64,000 nucleotides of DNA, from assembly GCF_023701945.1 (NCBI RefSeq), contig NZ_JABAEF010000024.1, positions 22,738 through 86,737 on the forward strand, written 5' to 3'. Below, piece by piece: positions 27,878 to 37,082 of this stretch. Under the pieces are notes generated by a model. It saw only the letters and a list, made by a program, of their open reading frames with translations. It did no database searches and was not told where the DNA came from. Every line of letters begins with the position of its first letter. Positions within the stretch are counted from its first letter, which is position 1. Origin of the DNA: Rhizobium sp. CG5 (GTDB taxonomy: Bacteria; Pseudomonadota; Alphaproteobacteria; Rhizobiales; Rhizobiaceae). A program made the translations under genes and the position numbers.

Positions 27878-29161
27878 ATGGGGCCTTCCTCGCCTGACCG
27901 ATCGATTCTTTTCCTGCAAGGCCCTCCCTCAACATTCTGGCGACAACTGTCGGACGCCTTTGAGGCGAGCGGCGTGGCGACCCACAGGGTCAATTTCTCC
28001 CTCGGCGACCGGCTCTACTGGCAAAAGCCCGGCGCGCTGAATTTTCGCGGCTCCATCGCCCGCTGGCCCGACTATCTGAAGGCGCTGATCGAACGCGAGA
28101 ACGTCTCCGATATTCTCTATTATGCCGACCAGTTGCCCTACCATCGCATCGCCTATGACGTCGCGCAGCAGCTTGGTATCCGCTGTCATGCCGTCGAATT
28201 CGGCTATCTGCGGCCCGACTGGATCACGCTTGAGCGGGATGGAATGGGCCGTCACTCCCATTTTCCCAACGATCCTGCAACGGTCTCGGCTATCGCCGGC
28301 AAGGTGGCCGCGCCGGATCTCGAGGTCAAATATGCCCACACCTTCGGCCAGGAGGCGTTTAATGAGGTTGTCTACAACCTCCTGTCCTTCTTCGGCCGTC
28401 CGTTCTATCCGCTCTACAGGGCCGACAAATACTATTCCGCCTTGGTGGACTATCTGCCATGGCTCTGGCGCTCCTTCACAACGCCTTCGGTCCTGCCGGA
28501 CGATTTTCTCAGCGGCGACCATCCTCCCTTCTATCTGGCAGCCCTGCAACTCCAGAGCGATTACCAGATCAGGGCCAATTCACCCTATCGGCATCTCCGC
28601 GAGATGCTGGAAGAGGTGATCGCTTCGTTTGCAGCCTTCGCGCCGAGAAACAGCAACCTGATCTTCAAGCAGCATCCGCTGGACAACGGCCTCGAGCGCT
28701 GGGGCCGCAGCATCAGCCGGATTGCCAAGGCGCACGGCGTGGAAGATCGGATCATCTTCATCGAGCACGGCAATCTCAATGCAATTTTGAGACAGGCAAA
28801 AGGCGTCATCGTCGTCAATTCGACCGTCGGAATCCACAGCCTGCGCGTCCACAAACCGACCATTGCGCTCGGTTGTGCCATCTACGATGTCCCCGGATTG
28901 ACCCACCAGACCGGCCTCGACGACTTCTGGGATCACCCCGCACCGGTCGATCTGAAGCTGCTGGAAGACTTCATTACGGCGCTTGCGGCAACCGTTCAGG
29001 TGAAGGGCAACTTCTACAATACCGAGGGACGAAAGGTCGCGATCGACGAAATCGTCTCGCGGATCCTGTCCGTCACCGTCAACCAGCCCGATGCTTTCAT
29101 CCAACCGCCGCCCCGCTTCACCTCTCCCAAAGGACTCGCCAAGCGCATAAATTCGGATTAA
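27878..29161 (+). CDS. KpsS/LipB-like capsule synthesis protein (paralogue B)
   Basis: A 427-residue KpsS-family protein. It has ILFLQGPPSTFWRQLSDAFE, EFGYLRPDWITLERDGMG, QLQSDYQIRANSPY, FKQHPLDNGLERWGRSI, VVNSTVGIHSLRVHKP, and YDVPGLTHQTGLDDFW, all aligned with paralogue A. The ATG at 27878 is preceded by GGGAAG and gives the same distance to LFLQGP as in paralogue A; an ATG 30 bases earlier is less likely. In E. coli two such enzymes, KpsS and KpsC, build the beta-Kdo linker on phosphatidylglycerol; two paralogues here could do an equivalent sequential task. The next gene is the KpsD-like exporter. Confidence 0.85.
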   Translation: MGPSSPDRSILFLQGPPSTFWRQLSDAFEASGVATHRVNFSLGDRLYWQKPGALNFRGSIARWPDYLKALIERENVSDILYYADQLPYHRIAYDVAQQLGIRCHAVEFGYLRPDWITLERDGMGRHSHFPNDPATVSAIAGKVAAPDLEVKYAHTFGQEAFNEVVYNLLSFFGRPFYPLYRADKYYSALVDYLPWLWRSFTTPSVLPDDFLSGDHPPFYLAALQLQSDYQIRANSPYRHLREMLEEVIASFAAFAPRNSNLIFKQHPLDNGLERWGRSISRIAKAHGVEDRIIFIEHGNLNAILRQAKGVIVVNSTVGIHSLRVHKPTIALGCAIYDVPGLTHQTGLDDFWDHPAPVDLKLLEDFITALAATVQVKGNFYNTEGRKVAIDEIVSRILSVTVNQPDAFIQPPPRFTSPKGLAKRINSD

Positions 29162-29213
29162 GGAGACAGCGGCAAAATCGATGGACACGGAATATGTTAG
29201 GTTCGCGATGATA

Positions 29214-29242
29214 TTGTAATTGGTGTGGGTGGAATTTGTTAT
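29214..29242 (+). promoter_or_regulatory. Possible promoter of the KpsD-like gene
   Basis: TTGTAA, a 17-base spacer and TGTTAT, about 55 bases upstream of the start codon, in an AT-rich patch following the KpsS-like gene. Tentative. Confidence 0.35.
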
Positions 29243-29297
29243 TTTGCCTATGCTATGGAGTGTCCGCCGGCCATGTGCCGGTTGAGGGAGACGAAAC

Positions 29298-30464
29298 TTG
29301 AAGCGGTTCATTGTTGCCATCATCTGCGTCGGCCTTGCGGGTTGCGAAGCAGTTCCCGGGGCAGGCCCCCTCGCCTCGTCCATCAATTCACAAGCCGGAA
29401 AATCCACAAGCGAACTGAACCACGCCAACGGCACCGTCTTTGATATCATCGATGTCGACGCCAGGGCGGCCCAGATGGTTGCCAATTTTTCGGCAGAAAT
29501 GCTGAAGCGCCGCTTCGGGATCGGCGGCGGCGCGCAAAGCGCCGTGATCGGCGTCGGCGATCACCTGAAAGTAACCATTTTCGAAGCCGGCGCCGATGGC
29601 CTGTTTTCGACATCCGAATCCAAGCAGACCGGCCTCGATGTCGTCGTGCAGCCCGATGGCAAGGCCTCCATTCCCTATGTGGGACTGGTGTCGTTTAACG
29701 GGAAAACCCTCGAACAGGCCCGCCAGTCCATCCTCAGCGCTCTGGTCAACAAGGCTGTCGAGCCGGATGTCATCGTCACAAGCGTCAGCACTGAGTCCCG
29801 CAAAGTTGCCGTCTCGGGCGCCGTCGGCAGCCCGTCCATGGTGCCGCTCGGTCTTGTCGGCGAAAGAATTACCGAAGTCATCGCCAAGGCTGGCGGACCG
29901 AGCAAGGAACCCTACGAGTCCTATGTCACGCTGGTGCGCAACCAGAAGACTGGCACCGTGCTTCTGCAGTCGATCATCCAGAACCCGTCGGAAAACATCT
30001 TCGTCGAGCCGAAGGACCAGCTTTTCGTCACCCACGATCCGCGAACCTTCACCGCACTTGGCGAGTTCGGCAAGAATGCCCGCGTTCCCTTTGCAGCCAA
30101 TGATCTCAACCTGCTTGAGGCCATCGCCCTGGCAGGCGGCGGCAGCGATGACAGCAGCGACGCCAAGGGCTATTTCGTCTTCCGCTATGAAGAGCCCGAA
30201 ATCGTTGCCGACCTCCTGTCCCCGGATCGCTTCCACGACCTGGTCAGCAAGGGCATGCGGCCGAACAAGGAAGGCCGCTATCCGATCGTCTACCGCTTCG
30301 ACATGTCTGTCGCCGACAGCCTGATCATCGGCCAGAGCTTCCCGGTCAAGAACCGCGACGTCATCTATGCGTCACGCCATCCGTCGGTCGACATTTCGAA
30401 ATTCATGAAGGTCATCGCTCAGCCGATCGCGTCGGCACGCCTGGTGGATCAGATCGTACAGTAA
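29298..30464 (+). CDS. Outer-membrane polysaccharide export lipoprotein (KpsD/Wza type)
   Basis: A 388-residue predicted lipoprotein: signal peptide with lipobox LAGC, Cys16. It continues with the polysaccharide-export domain (IGVGDHLKVTIFEAG, VVQPDGKASIPYVGLV, GKTLEQARQSI) and then SLBB-like repeats (VSGAVGSPSMVPLGLVGERI and GEFGKNARVPFAANDLNLLE). This family forms the outer-membrane channel that takes capsule polymer from the KpsMTE complex. The start is a TTG with GAGGGAG seven bases before it. A strong terminator follows. In Sinorhizobium an export gene called rkpU adjoins rkpA; I cannot tell whether this is its counterpart. Confidence 0.87.
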   Translation: MKRFIVAIICVGLAGCEAVPGAGPLASSINSQAGKSTSELNHANGTVFDIIDVDARAAQMVANFSAEMLKRRFGIGGGAQSAVIGVGDHLKVTIFEAGADGLFSTSESKQTGLDVVVQPDGKASIPYVGLVSFNGKTLEQARQSILSALVNKAVEPDVIVTSVSTESRKVAVSGAVGSPSMVPLGLVGERITEVIAKAGGPSKEPYESYVTLVRNQKTGTVLLQSIIQNPSENIFVEPKDQLFVTHDPRTFTALGEFGKNARVPFAANDLNLLEAIALAGGGSDDSSDAKGYFVFRYEEPEIVADLLSPDRFHDLVSKGMRPNKEGRYPIVYRFDMSVADSLIIGQSFPVKNRDVIYASRHPSVDISKFMKVIAQPIASARLVDQIVQ

Positions 30465-30504
30465 GTCAGGACCGGCTTTGCCGGCAGACATCCAATTCCA
30501 GGAA

Positions 30505-30539
30505 GCCCGGAGCGCCCGATCAGCGCTCCGGGCTTTTTT
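30505..30539 (+). terminator. Strong terminator closing the capsule locus
   Basis: An 11-bp perfect GC stem (GCCCGGAGCGC/GCGCTCCGGGC), a 7-base loop and six T. It separates the KpsD-like gene from convergent purH. Confidence 0.92.
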
Positions 30540-30543
30540 CATG

Positions 30544-32160
30544 TCAGTGGCGGAAATGCCGGACGCCGGTAAACACCATGGTGACACCATGCTCGTCGGC
30601 CGCGGCAATGACGTCTGCATCACGCATGGAACCGCCCGGCTGGATGACGGCCGTGGCTCCCGCGGCGATGGCGGCCAGCAGACCGTCGGCAAACGGATAG
30701 AAGGCCTCGGAGGCCACGGCAGAACCGCGTGTCAGCGGCTCGGCAAGCCCCAGCGCCTTGGCCGCATCTTCCGCCTTCATCGCCGCGATCCGAGCGGAAT
30801 CGACGCGGCTCATCTGGCCGGCGCCGATGCCGGCCGTCTGGCCGTCCTTGGCATAGATCACCGCGTTCGATTTCACATGCTTGGCGATCTTGAAGGCAAA
30901 CTTCATGTCTTCCAGCTCGGTCGCGGTCGGCGCGCGCTTCGTCACGACCTTGAGATCGAGATCCTCGACCACGACATTGTCGCGTGATTGCACCAGCAGA
31001 CCGCCGGAGACGGTCTTGGCCGTGATGCCGGGGGCGCGTGGATCGGCAAGGCTTCCCGTTACCAGCAGTCGCAGGTTGGCCTTGCGGGCGATGATCGCCT
31101 TTGCCTCATCCGAGACAGCGGGAGCAACGATGACCTCGGTAAAGAGCTTGACAATCTCCTCGGCCGTCTCGGCATCGAGCGTCTGGTTGAGCGCGATGAT
31201 CCCGCCGAAGGCCGACACCGGATCGCAGGCCAGCGCCCGCTTGTAGGCGTCCAGCAGGCTCGTGCCGGTCGCCACGCCGCAGGGGTTGGCGTGCTTGATG
31301 ATCGCGCAGGCCGGACCATTCTCGGGCAGAAATTCCGAGACCAGCTCGAAAGCCGCGTCCGTATCGTTGATGTTGTTGTAGGACAACTGCTTGCCCTGCA
31401 GCAGTTGCGCCGTCGAGACACCGGGCCGATTGTCGCCGGAGACGTAGAAGCCGGCGCTCTGGTGCGGGTTTTCGCCATAGCGCATCGCTTCCTTCAAGAC
31501 GCCGCCAACGGTGCGATAGGCCGGCATGTCGATGGCCAGCGCCTCGGCAAACCAGTTGGAGATCGCCGTGTCATAGGCCGCCGTCCGGGCATAGGCCTTG
31601 GCGGCGAGCTTCTGGCGGAAGGCATAGCTGGTCTCGCCATGGCCGGCCTGCAATTCCGAAAGCAGTACGGCATAGTCGGCGGGATCGGTCAGGACGGTCA
31701 CATAGGCATGGTTCTTGGCAGACGCCCGGATCATCGCCGGCCCGCCGATATCGATATTCTCGACCGTCGTCGGATAGTCGCCGCCGGCGGCCCGCACGGC
31801 TTCGAACGGATAGAGGTTGATGACGGCGAGATCGATGCTGTCGATCTTATGCTCGGCCATCGCCGCGATATGCTCGGCGTCGTCGCGGATCGCCAGCAGG
31901 CCACCATGCACGCCGGGATGCAGGGTCTTCACCCGTCCGTCCATGATCTCAGGAAAACCCGTCACTTCGGACACGTCGACCGCCGGCAGGCCGGCCGCGA
32001 TGATGGCCTTGTAGGTCCCGCCGGTCGAGATCAGCCGGATGCCCATGTCGCTGAGCGCCCGCGCCAGATCGATGATGCCGTCCTTGTCGGAAACCGACAG
32101 CAGCGCCGTGCGGATTTTGACTTTGTCCGGAATGGGGGTTTTCTTGGATACAACGGCCAT
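30544..32160 (-). CDS. purH: Bifunctional AICAR transformylase / IMP cyclohydrolase
   Basis: PurH carries out the last two steps of purine synthesis, AICAR to FAICAR and then to IMP. The 538-residue protein begins with the cyclohydrolase (MGS-like) domain: ALLSVSDKDGIIDLARAL, LISTGGTYKAI, and GFPEIMDGRVKTLHPGVHGG. It continues with the transformylase domain: LRYGENPHQ-type segment MRYGENPHQSAGFY, IIKHANPCGVA and FGGIIALN. The C-terminal end is QPGGSMRDADVIAAADEHGV plus GVRHFRH. Length is standard. It is the last gene of a leftward series rsmB-heparinase-purH conserved in Rhizobiaceae. Confidence 0.97.
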   Translation of the reverse strand: MAVVSKKTPIPDKVKIRTALLSVSDKDGIIDLARALSDMGIRLISTGGTYKAIIAAGLPAVDVSEVTGFPEIMDGRVKTLHPGVHGGLLAIRDDAEHIAAMAEHKIDSIDLAVINLYPFEAVRAAGGDYPTTVENIDIGGPAMIRASAKNHAYVTVLTDPADYAVLLSELQAGHGETSYAFRQKLAAKAYARTAAYDTAISNWFAEALAIDMPAYRTVGGVLKEAMRYGENPHQSAGFYVSGDNRPGVSTAQLLQGKQLSYNNINDTDAAFELVSEFLPENGPACAIIKHANPCGVATGTSLLDAYKRALACDPVSAFGGIIALNQTLDAETAEEIVKLFTEVIVAPAVSDEAKAIIARKANLRLLVTGSLADPRAPGITAKTVSGGLLVQSRDNVVVEDLDLKVVTKRAPTATELEDMKFAFKIAKHVKSNAVIYAKDGQTAGIGAGQMSRVDSARIAAMKAEDAAKALGLAEPLTRGSAVASEAFYPFADGLLAAIAAGATAVIQPGGSMRDADVIAAADEHGVTMVFTGVRHFRH

Positions 32161-32343
32161 ATGCGCTCGCTCCGATCATCGATGCCTGAGACGCTACCCG
32201 CGGGTGACGCCCGGTTCATGCGCCGCCTAGCACAGCTGGCCCGGCGAGGAAACAGGCGCGCGGCGAGAACCCCGATTTTCGGGGAATTGGCGGGTTAAAG
32301 ACGGTAACAAGAGCCGGATAGCCGACCGGCAACACGGCCTATC

Positions 32344-34020
32344 TCAAGCCTGCCGGGACAGAAACCACCAGATTTCCGGACTGGAAAAGGCAAGCTCGAT
32401 CTGCTCCGAGGGCTGGACGCCGGACACCGCAGCAAAGAACACGTCTTCGGCAATTGCCGGTTGGCCGGCCGGCGCCGAAAACACCCAGGTCTCCCCGTCC
32501 GGGGCCACCAGCCGCACGCTGTGTTCGTCGAGCGGTATCAGAACGATGGCAGGATGGACATGGAAGCGGGCGACGGCCGGCTCCTTGAGAGCCTTGCTCA
32601 AAGGTTCGCCGGAGGCCTGCAGAAACCGATCCCTGCCGACAATCTTGGTTCCCGTGGCATTGATCCGGATTTCCCGCTCATGCAGCAGGCCAAACGGATC
32701 GAGATAGCCGTCGTGGATCGCCGACAGATGATCGCTGCCGTCAGTGCCCGTGCCGCGTTTGACATCGACTTTGCCGACCCCGCCGATGATCCGCGGCCCC
32801 AGATAGCGCGATCGGGCGATCCGGCTGGACGACATGTCGCCGACGGTGACGGTGGAATGGGCAGCCGTCGCCCGCGCCATCTGCCGTAATTTCTCGCCGG
32901 CAAAGCGCGGCGAACCGGAATTGATGATGAATCGATGTTTGCCCGACGACATCTCGAACGACAGCGTGCCGGCATGGGCGGTCTTGGACAGATCGCCGGG
33001 CGGCGGCGGGCCGGTATCGACGATCAGGACCGTGCCGCCTGCCGAAAGGCGGTGAAAATGCGTGTGCGGCAAGGCCTTGAACGGCTGGCCGGCGGTCTCG
33101 TCATAGCGCAGCACCGACATCAGATCATTGGCAAGTGTCGATGTGGCACCATTGAACAGCGCCAGGGCGCCATCCTGATGCCGGAAGAACCGCAAGGCCG
33201 GATACATCCGGTCGATCGCCGGAATCAGCCGGGCCGGCACGTCATGGCCGAGATTGATATAGGTCTGGCGCAGCGGCAGCAGATCGAACAGCAGCTCCAG
33301 CGCGGATTGCGGATTGCGCGAGATATGCCCGCCATCGGGCAGAATCTGCCGATCGATTTCCGCATCGAGATGGCGCGACGCGCGCCGGATGCCGCGCGCG
33401 CTGGAAAACATCGAGACGGAGGCCATGGCCAGGGCGATCCGGATCCGCAACCGCACCATACCGTCGTCCGAGTGATCGGCAATCCGGTTCAGATAGCGCA
33501 CCTGGAAGGCCAGGTTCTTCAGGAAGCGGCGATAGAAGCCGCCATCGGCCTCCTGCAGGACGACGGGCGAATGGGACAGCCAGGCGATGATCCGCTGGGC
33601 AACGACATCCGTTTCCCAGGCAACCCCGTGGATGCGCCTGCCATGCAGGCCGATCCAGTCGTCGACGATGGCACGGGCATTGGCGCAGGCTGCCGCCGAT
33701 TTATCGGCCCTTAGATGGCGCAACCAGGCAAAGGAATGCAATCTCATGGCAAAGAGATGGGAGGGAAGCTCAAGAGCGAAGGGCGACTGATCGCCGCATT
33801 CCAACACCCGTCCGGCCAGCGGAAAACGCCCGTCGAGGATTTCTTCGGCGACGAAGGGATCGACGACCCGCAGATCCGTCGGCGCAACGATCAGACGGCT
33901 GGGGGCACCGCCCGAAAACCGCCAGGCATAGAGACGCCCAACCGCCAAATGTCGGCTAAGCGTCCGCCAGGTTTCCCGGATATAGAGCAGCGGCAGTGTC
34001 TGGCGTTCGGTGATTCGCAT
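32344..34020 (-). CDS. Heparinase II/III family protein
   Basis: A 558-residue protein with the heparinase II/III fold: an N-terminal alpha/alpha toroid (about residues 60-300) with HSFAWLRHLRADKS and WLSHSPVV, and a C-terminal beta-sheet domain. The latter contains SFEMSSGKHRFIINSGSP, ARATAAHSTVTVGDMSSSRI, and HDGYLDPFGLLHEREI. Such proteins are polysaccharide lyases or serve in envelope polysaccharide turnover. Its substrate is unknown, and its conserved position between rsmB and purH says little. The ATG at 34020 has GGAA nearby; an extension of 24 residues upstream is possible but basic and unlike the family. No signal peptide is evident. Confidence 0.85.
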   Translation of the reverse strand: MRITERQTLPLLYIRETWRTLSRHLAVGRLYAWRFSGGAPSRLIVAPTDLRVVDPFVAEEILDGRFPLAGRVLECGDQSPFALELPSHLFAMRLHSFAWLRHLRADKSAAACANARAIVDDWIGLHGRRIHGVAWETDVVAQRIIAWLSHSPVVLQEADGGFYRRFLKNLAFQVRYLNRIADHSDDGMVRLRIRIALAMASVSMFSSARGIRRASRHLDAEIDRQILPDGGHISRNPQSALELLFDLLPLRQTYINLGHDVPARLIPAIDRMYPALRFFRHQDGALALFNGATSTLANDLMSVLRYDETAGQPFKALPHTHFHRLSAGGTVLIVDTGPPPPGDLSKTAHAGTLSFEMSSGKHRFIINSGSPRFAGEKLRQMARATAAHSTVTVGDMSSSRIARSRYLGPRIIGGVGKVDVKRGTGTDGSDHLSAIHDGYLDPFGLLHEREIRINATGTKIVGRDRFLQASGEPLSKALKEPAVARFHVHPAIVLIPLDEHSVRLVAPDGETWVFSAPAGQPAIAEDVFFAAVSGVQPSEQIELAFSSPEIWWFLSRQA

Positions 34021-34235
34021 CGTCGTTCCATGCTGTCGCTGCAGCCGGCTAAGCCGGAGACGGACGAGAGCGAGCAACAGCACAAGTGCCAATCATCGAC
34101 CCGGTCGAGTGCCCGGCGATAGCCCTGCACACATCCCATCTCCAACAGAGCGAGCCGCCCGCCCGACTGCCAGAAGCGGGTCGGACGTGCGGATTCTCTA
34201 TTGTCTATAAGTTAACACTTAAGATGAATATTTCA

Positions 34236-35636
34236 TTAAACGCGGCGCAATTGGCAGGCGTAGAAGCCGTCAAGCCCGCCGGCAAAGCCATCATCGGCCG
34301 GCAGCATGGCCGGCGTGGTGCGAAATTCGCCCAGTGGCGTGATCGCCGCTTCGAGACCCGGCCAGTCCTGCGCGAGGGCCGCAACGCGCTCGAACTGCGG
34401 ATTGTCGGCAAGCACGCGAGAAACGACTGCCTCACCTTCCAGCGGATCGAGCGAACAGTTGGAAAACACCACCGAACCGCCCGGCCGGACCAGGGTCAGC
34501 GCATGGCGAAGCAGCTTTTCCTGCACTTCGGCCAGCTTTTCGATATCGGCAAGCCCCTTGGTCCATAAGACGTCGGGGTGGCGACGCGTCGTGCCGGTCG
34601 AGGAGCACGGCGCATCGAGCAGCACGGCGTCGAACCGCTCGTCAGGTTTGTAGTCAAGCAGATTGGCCTGCACGATCTCCGCGGCATAACCGAGCCTGTC
34701 GAGATTGCCCTTGAGCCGCGTGATGCGGCTGGCCGACTGTTCGACGGCGGTGACATTAGCGCCGTGCTGCACGAGCTGCGCCGTCTTGCCGCCGGGTGCG
34801 GCGCAAAGGTCGGCGGCGCGCTTGCCGGCAAGGTCGCCGAACATCAGGACCGGAATCGCGGCGGCAGCATCCTGCACCCACCATTCACCCTCCGCAAAAC
34901 CCTCAAGCGAGGGGATCGAGCCGCGGAAATCGGCAAGCCGGACGCCGCCGGTCGGCAGCAGCTTGCCGTTGAGCTTTTCCGCCCAGAGCTCCGGAGAGGA
35001 TTTCACCGTCAGGTCGATGGCGGCCGGCACCATCTGGGCGGCGGCCATCTTTTCCGCTTGCTCCTGGCCATAGGCCTTCACCAGCCGGCTGAAGAACCAG
35101 TGCGGCATGCAAACAACGGACGAAACCTGCTGAAGCAGCGCCTGCTTTTCCCGCCCGAGACGGCGAAGAACGGCATTGACCACTTTGGCAAAGCGCCGGT
35201 TGCGCGGATCGCGATTAGCCTGTTCCACGGCAAGGTCGACCGCCGAGTGATCCGGGACGTCGAGAAACAGCATCTGCGCGGCGGCCACCACCATCAGATG
35301 ATGCAGGGCGCGTGCGCCATCCGGCAGCGGCGCATCGAGCAGCATGTCGAGAATGGCATCGATGCGCGGCAGAGCACGCAGCGCGCTGTGCAAAATGGCC
35401 CGCACCAGGGCGCGGTCGGCATCACCGAGCGCCCGATAGGCCGCATTGCCGGTCTGGGCGTCCATCATGCCGTCGAGAGGGGTCTTCCGGTCGACGACGG
35501 CCGCCAGCAGCTTGGCAGCAGTCATTCTGGCTTCAAGGCCCGGCTTCATGTCATAGGTGTCGGCATCGCCGAACCCTCTGCCATGGCGCTGAGCGCCTTT
35601 TCTGCCCGAATTGTTCTTACCGGATGTCTCGTTCAA
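34236..35636 (-). CDS. rsmB: 16S rRNA (cytosine967-C5)-methyltransferase RsmB-like
   Basis: A 466-residue RNA m5C methyltransferase of the RsmB/NOL1 family. The N-terminal NusB-like helical domain (about residues 37-175; ADRALVRAILHSALRALPRI) is followed by the SAM-dependent domain. That domain has DLCAAPGGKTAQLV, DAVLLDAPCSSTGTTRRHPD with the catalytic Cys of motif IV (APCSSTG), and SVVFSNCSLDPLEGE with the second Cys of motif VI. The start overlaps the htpX stop by four bases. The next gene, for the heparinase protein, is 215 bases downstream. Confidence 0.92.
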   Translation of the reverse strand: MNETSGKNNSGRKGAQRHGRGFGDADTYDMKPGLEARMTAAKLLAAVVDRKTPLDGMMDAQTGNAAYRALGDADRALVRAILHSALRALPRIDAILDMLLDAPLPDGARALHHLMVVAAAQMLFLDVPDHSAVDLAVEQANRDPRNRRFAKVVNAVLRRLGREKQALLQQVSSVVCMPHWFFSRLVKAYGQEQAEKMAAAQMVPAAIDLTVKSSPELWAEKLNGKLLPTGGVRLADFRGSIPSLEGFAEGEWWVQDAAAAIPVLMFGDLAGKRAADLCAAPGGKTAQLVQHGANVTAVEQSASRITRLKGNLDRLGYAAEIVQANLLDYKPDERFDAVLLDAPCSSTGTTRRHPDVLWTKGLADIEKLAEVQEKLLRHALTLVRPGGSVVFSNCSLDPLEGEAVVSRVLADNPQFERVAALAQDWPGLEAAITPLGEFRTTPAMLPADDGFAGGLDGFYACQLRRV

Positions 35637-36595
35637 TCCCAGGGTCCCTTTGGCGGTTGCGAACCACCGCGTCCCCAGCCGGAATCCGGAACGGAGCGCG
35701 ATTTGCGCCGGGGCATATCAGGCTGCGGGGCATCCGTCGACCTTGGCTGTGTCGGGACCGACATTTGCTGGAGCGCTGCAATGCGGTTTTCGGTATTCGG
35801 ATGGGTCGAAAACAGATTGTCCATGCGCTCGCCGCTCAGCGGATTGATGATGAACATATGGGCCGTAGCCGGATTGCGCTCGGCATCGGGATTGTGCACC
35901 ACCGCCGCTTCCCCGGCAATCTTCTGGAGGGCCGAGGCCAGCCACAGCGGATTGCCGCAAATTTCCGCGCCGCGCCGGTCGGCGGCATATTCCCGGGTCC
36001 GGCTGATCGCCATCTGCACCAGCATGGCCGCGAACGGTGCCACGACCATCGCCACCAGGATGCCGATAATGCCGAAGCCGCCATTGTTGCCGTCTCGCCG
36101 CCCGCCAAACAGGAAGGCGAAATTGCCAAGCATCGAGATCGCCCCGGCAAAGGTTGCGGTGATCGTCATGATCAGCGTGTCGCGGTTTTCGACATGGGCG
36201 AGCTCGTGGGCCATCACGGCGGCCACTTCCTGCGGCGTCAGCTTGCGCAGCAGCCCGGTCGATGCCGCAACGGCAGCATTCTGCGGATTGCGGCCCGTTG
36301 CGAACGCATTGGGCTGCGGGCTGTCGAAGATGTAGACCTTCGGCATCGGCAGGCCGGCATTGCGGGCCAGGTCACGAATCGTCGCATAGAACTCGGGCGC
36401 GTTGCTTTCGTCGACTTCCTGCGCATGATAGGTCGACAGGACCATGCGGTCGGAATTCCAGTAGGAGAAGAAATTCATCCCCGCGGCGACGACGAAGGCG
36501 ATCAGCATGCCGCTCTGGCCGCCGATCAGATATCCGACCCCCATGAACAGTGCTGTCATGAAAGCCAGCAGCATGGCAGTCCGCATGAAGTTCAT
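35633..36595 (-). CDS. htpX: Membrane zinc metalloprotease HtpX
   Basis: HtpX is an inner-membrane M48 protease that degrades misfolded membrane proteins. The 320-residue protein has N-terminal hydrophobic helices (residues 7-27 and 29-45) and the zinc site HEXXH as His130-Glu131-His134 in VMAHELAHVENRD. Further membrane segments follow, with the third zinc ligand region SRTREYAADRRGAEI. A long Pro/Arg-rich tail is cytoplasmic (RSTDAPQPDMPRRKS). The ATG at 36595 has GGAG seven bases upstream; an extra ATG directly precedes it. Overlaps rsmB by four bases, so the two are translationally coupled. Confidence 0.94.
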   Translation of the reverse strand: MNFMRTAMLLAFMTALFMGVGYLIGGQSGMLIAFVVAAGMNFFSYWNSDRMVLSTYHAQEVDESNAPEFYATIRDLARNAGLPMPKVYIFDSPQPNAFATGRNPQNAAVAASTGLLRKLTPQEVAAVMAHELAHVENRDTLIMTITATFAGAISMLGNFAFLFGGRRDGNNGGFGIIGILVAMVVAPFAAMLVQMAISRTREYAADRRGAEICGNPLWLASALQKIAGEAAVVHNPDAERNPATAHMFIINPLSGERMDNLFSTHPNTENRIAALQQMSVPTQPRSTDAPQPDMPRRKSRSVPDSGWGRGGSQPPKGPWD

Positions 36596-36711
36596 CATTG
36601 TTCTCCGCGTTGAACCGGGCGATGCGGCGACAGGTTTTTCTGGACCGCCGATCCTCTTATGATTTAAAAATAGATATGACATTTTCAATATTCGGCGAAG
36701 CGAAAGCGATC

Positions 36712-36948
36712 ATGACCAACGATAATGTCCCTGAAAACGAACGATTGGCAGGTCCAGCGCCCGGCACTGAACCCATTCCACCGCGGCCACCGCTCTCCGC
36801 GGCCGCCAGGCGCGCGCTGGCAGAAGCCGAGGAACGGCGCCGGGCAGAGCTCCCAAAAGAGCCGCCGGAGGAAATTGGCGGGCGCGGCGGTGCCGATCCG
36901 GCCCGCTTCGGCGACTGGGAAATCAAGGGCAGGGCCATCGATTTTTAA
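36712..36948 (+). CDS. DUF1674 / succinate dehydrogenase assembly factor 4-like protein
   Basis: A 78-residue small protein whose C-terminus GADPARFGDWEIKGRAIDF matches the DUF1674/SDHAF4 signature (GPEPTRYGDWE.KGR.IDF type). In eukaryotes SDHAF4 protects flavinated succinate dehydrogenase subunit; in bacteria a similar role is presumed. The N-terminal half is Pro- and Ala-rich and disordered. The start chosen is ATG at 36712; an upstream in-frame ATG at 36676 would add 12 residues. It is divergent from htpX and 134 bases before the envC-like gene. Confidence 0.85.
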   Translation: MTNDNVPENERLAGPAPGTEPIPPRPPLSAAARRALAEAEERRRAELPKEPPEEIGGRGGADPARFGDWEIKGRAIDF

Positions 36949-37082
36949 GGCTGTCGCCGGCCAGCGAAGCGCTGGGTAACGGCGGCAGCGATAAATCGGC
37001 GAGAGGCAGGCTTTGCTATGCCGGCAAATCAGCTTAGTTTGGCGCGATGGCCACAGGGCGACAGGCCGGATCCAGGAGCACG

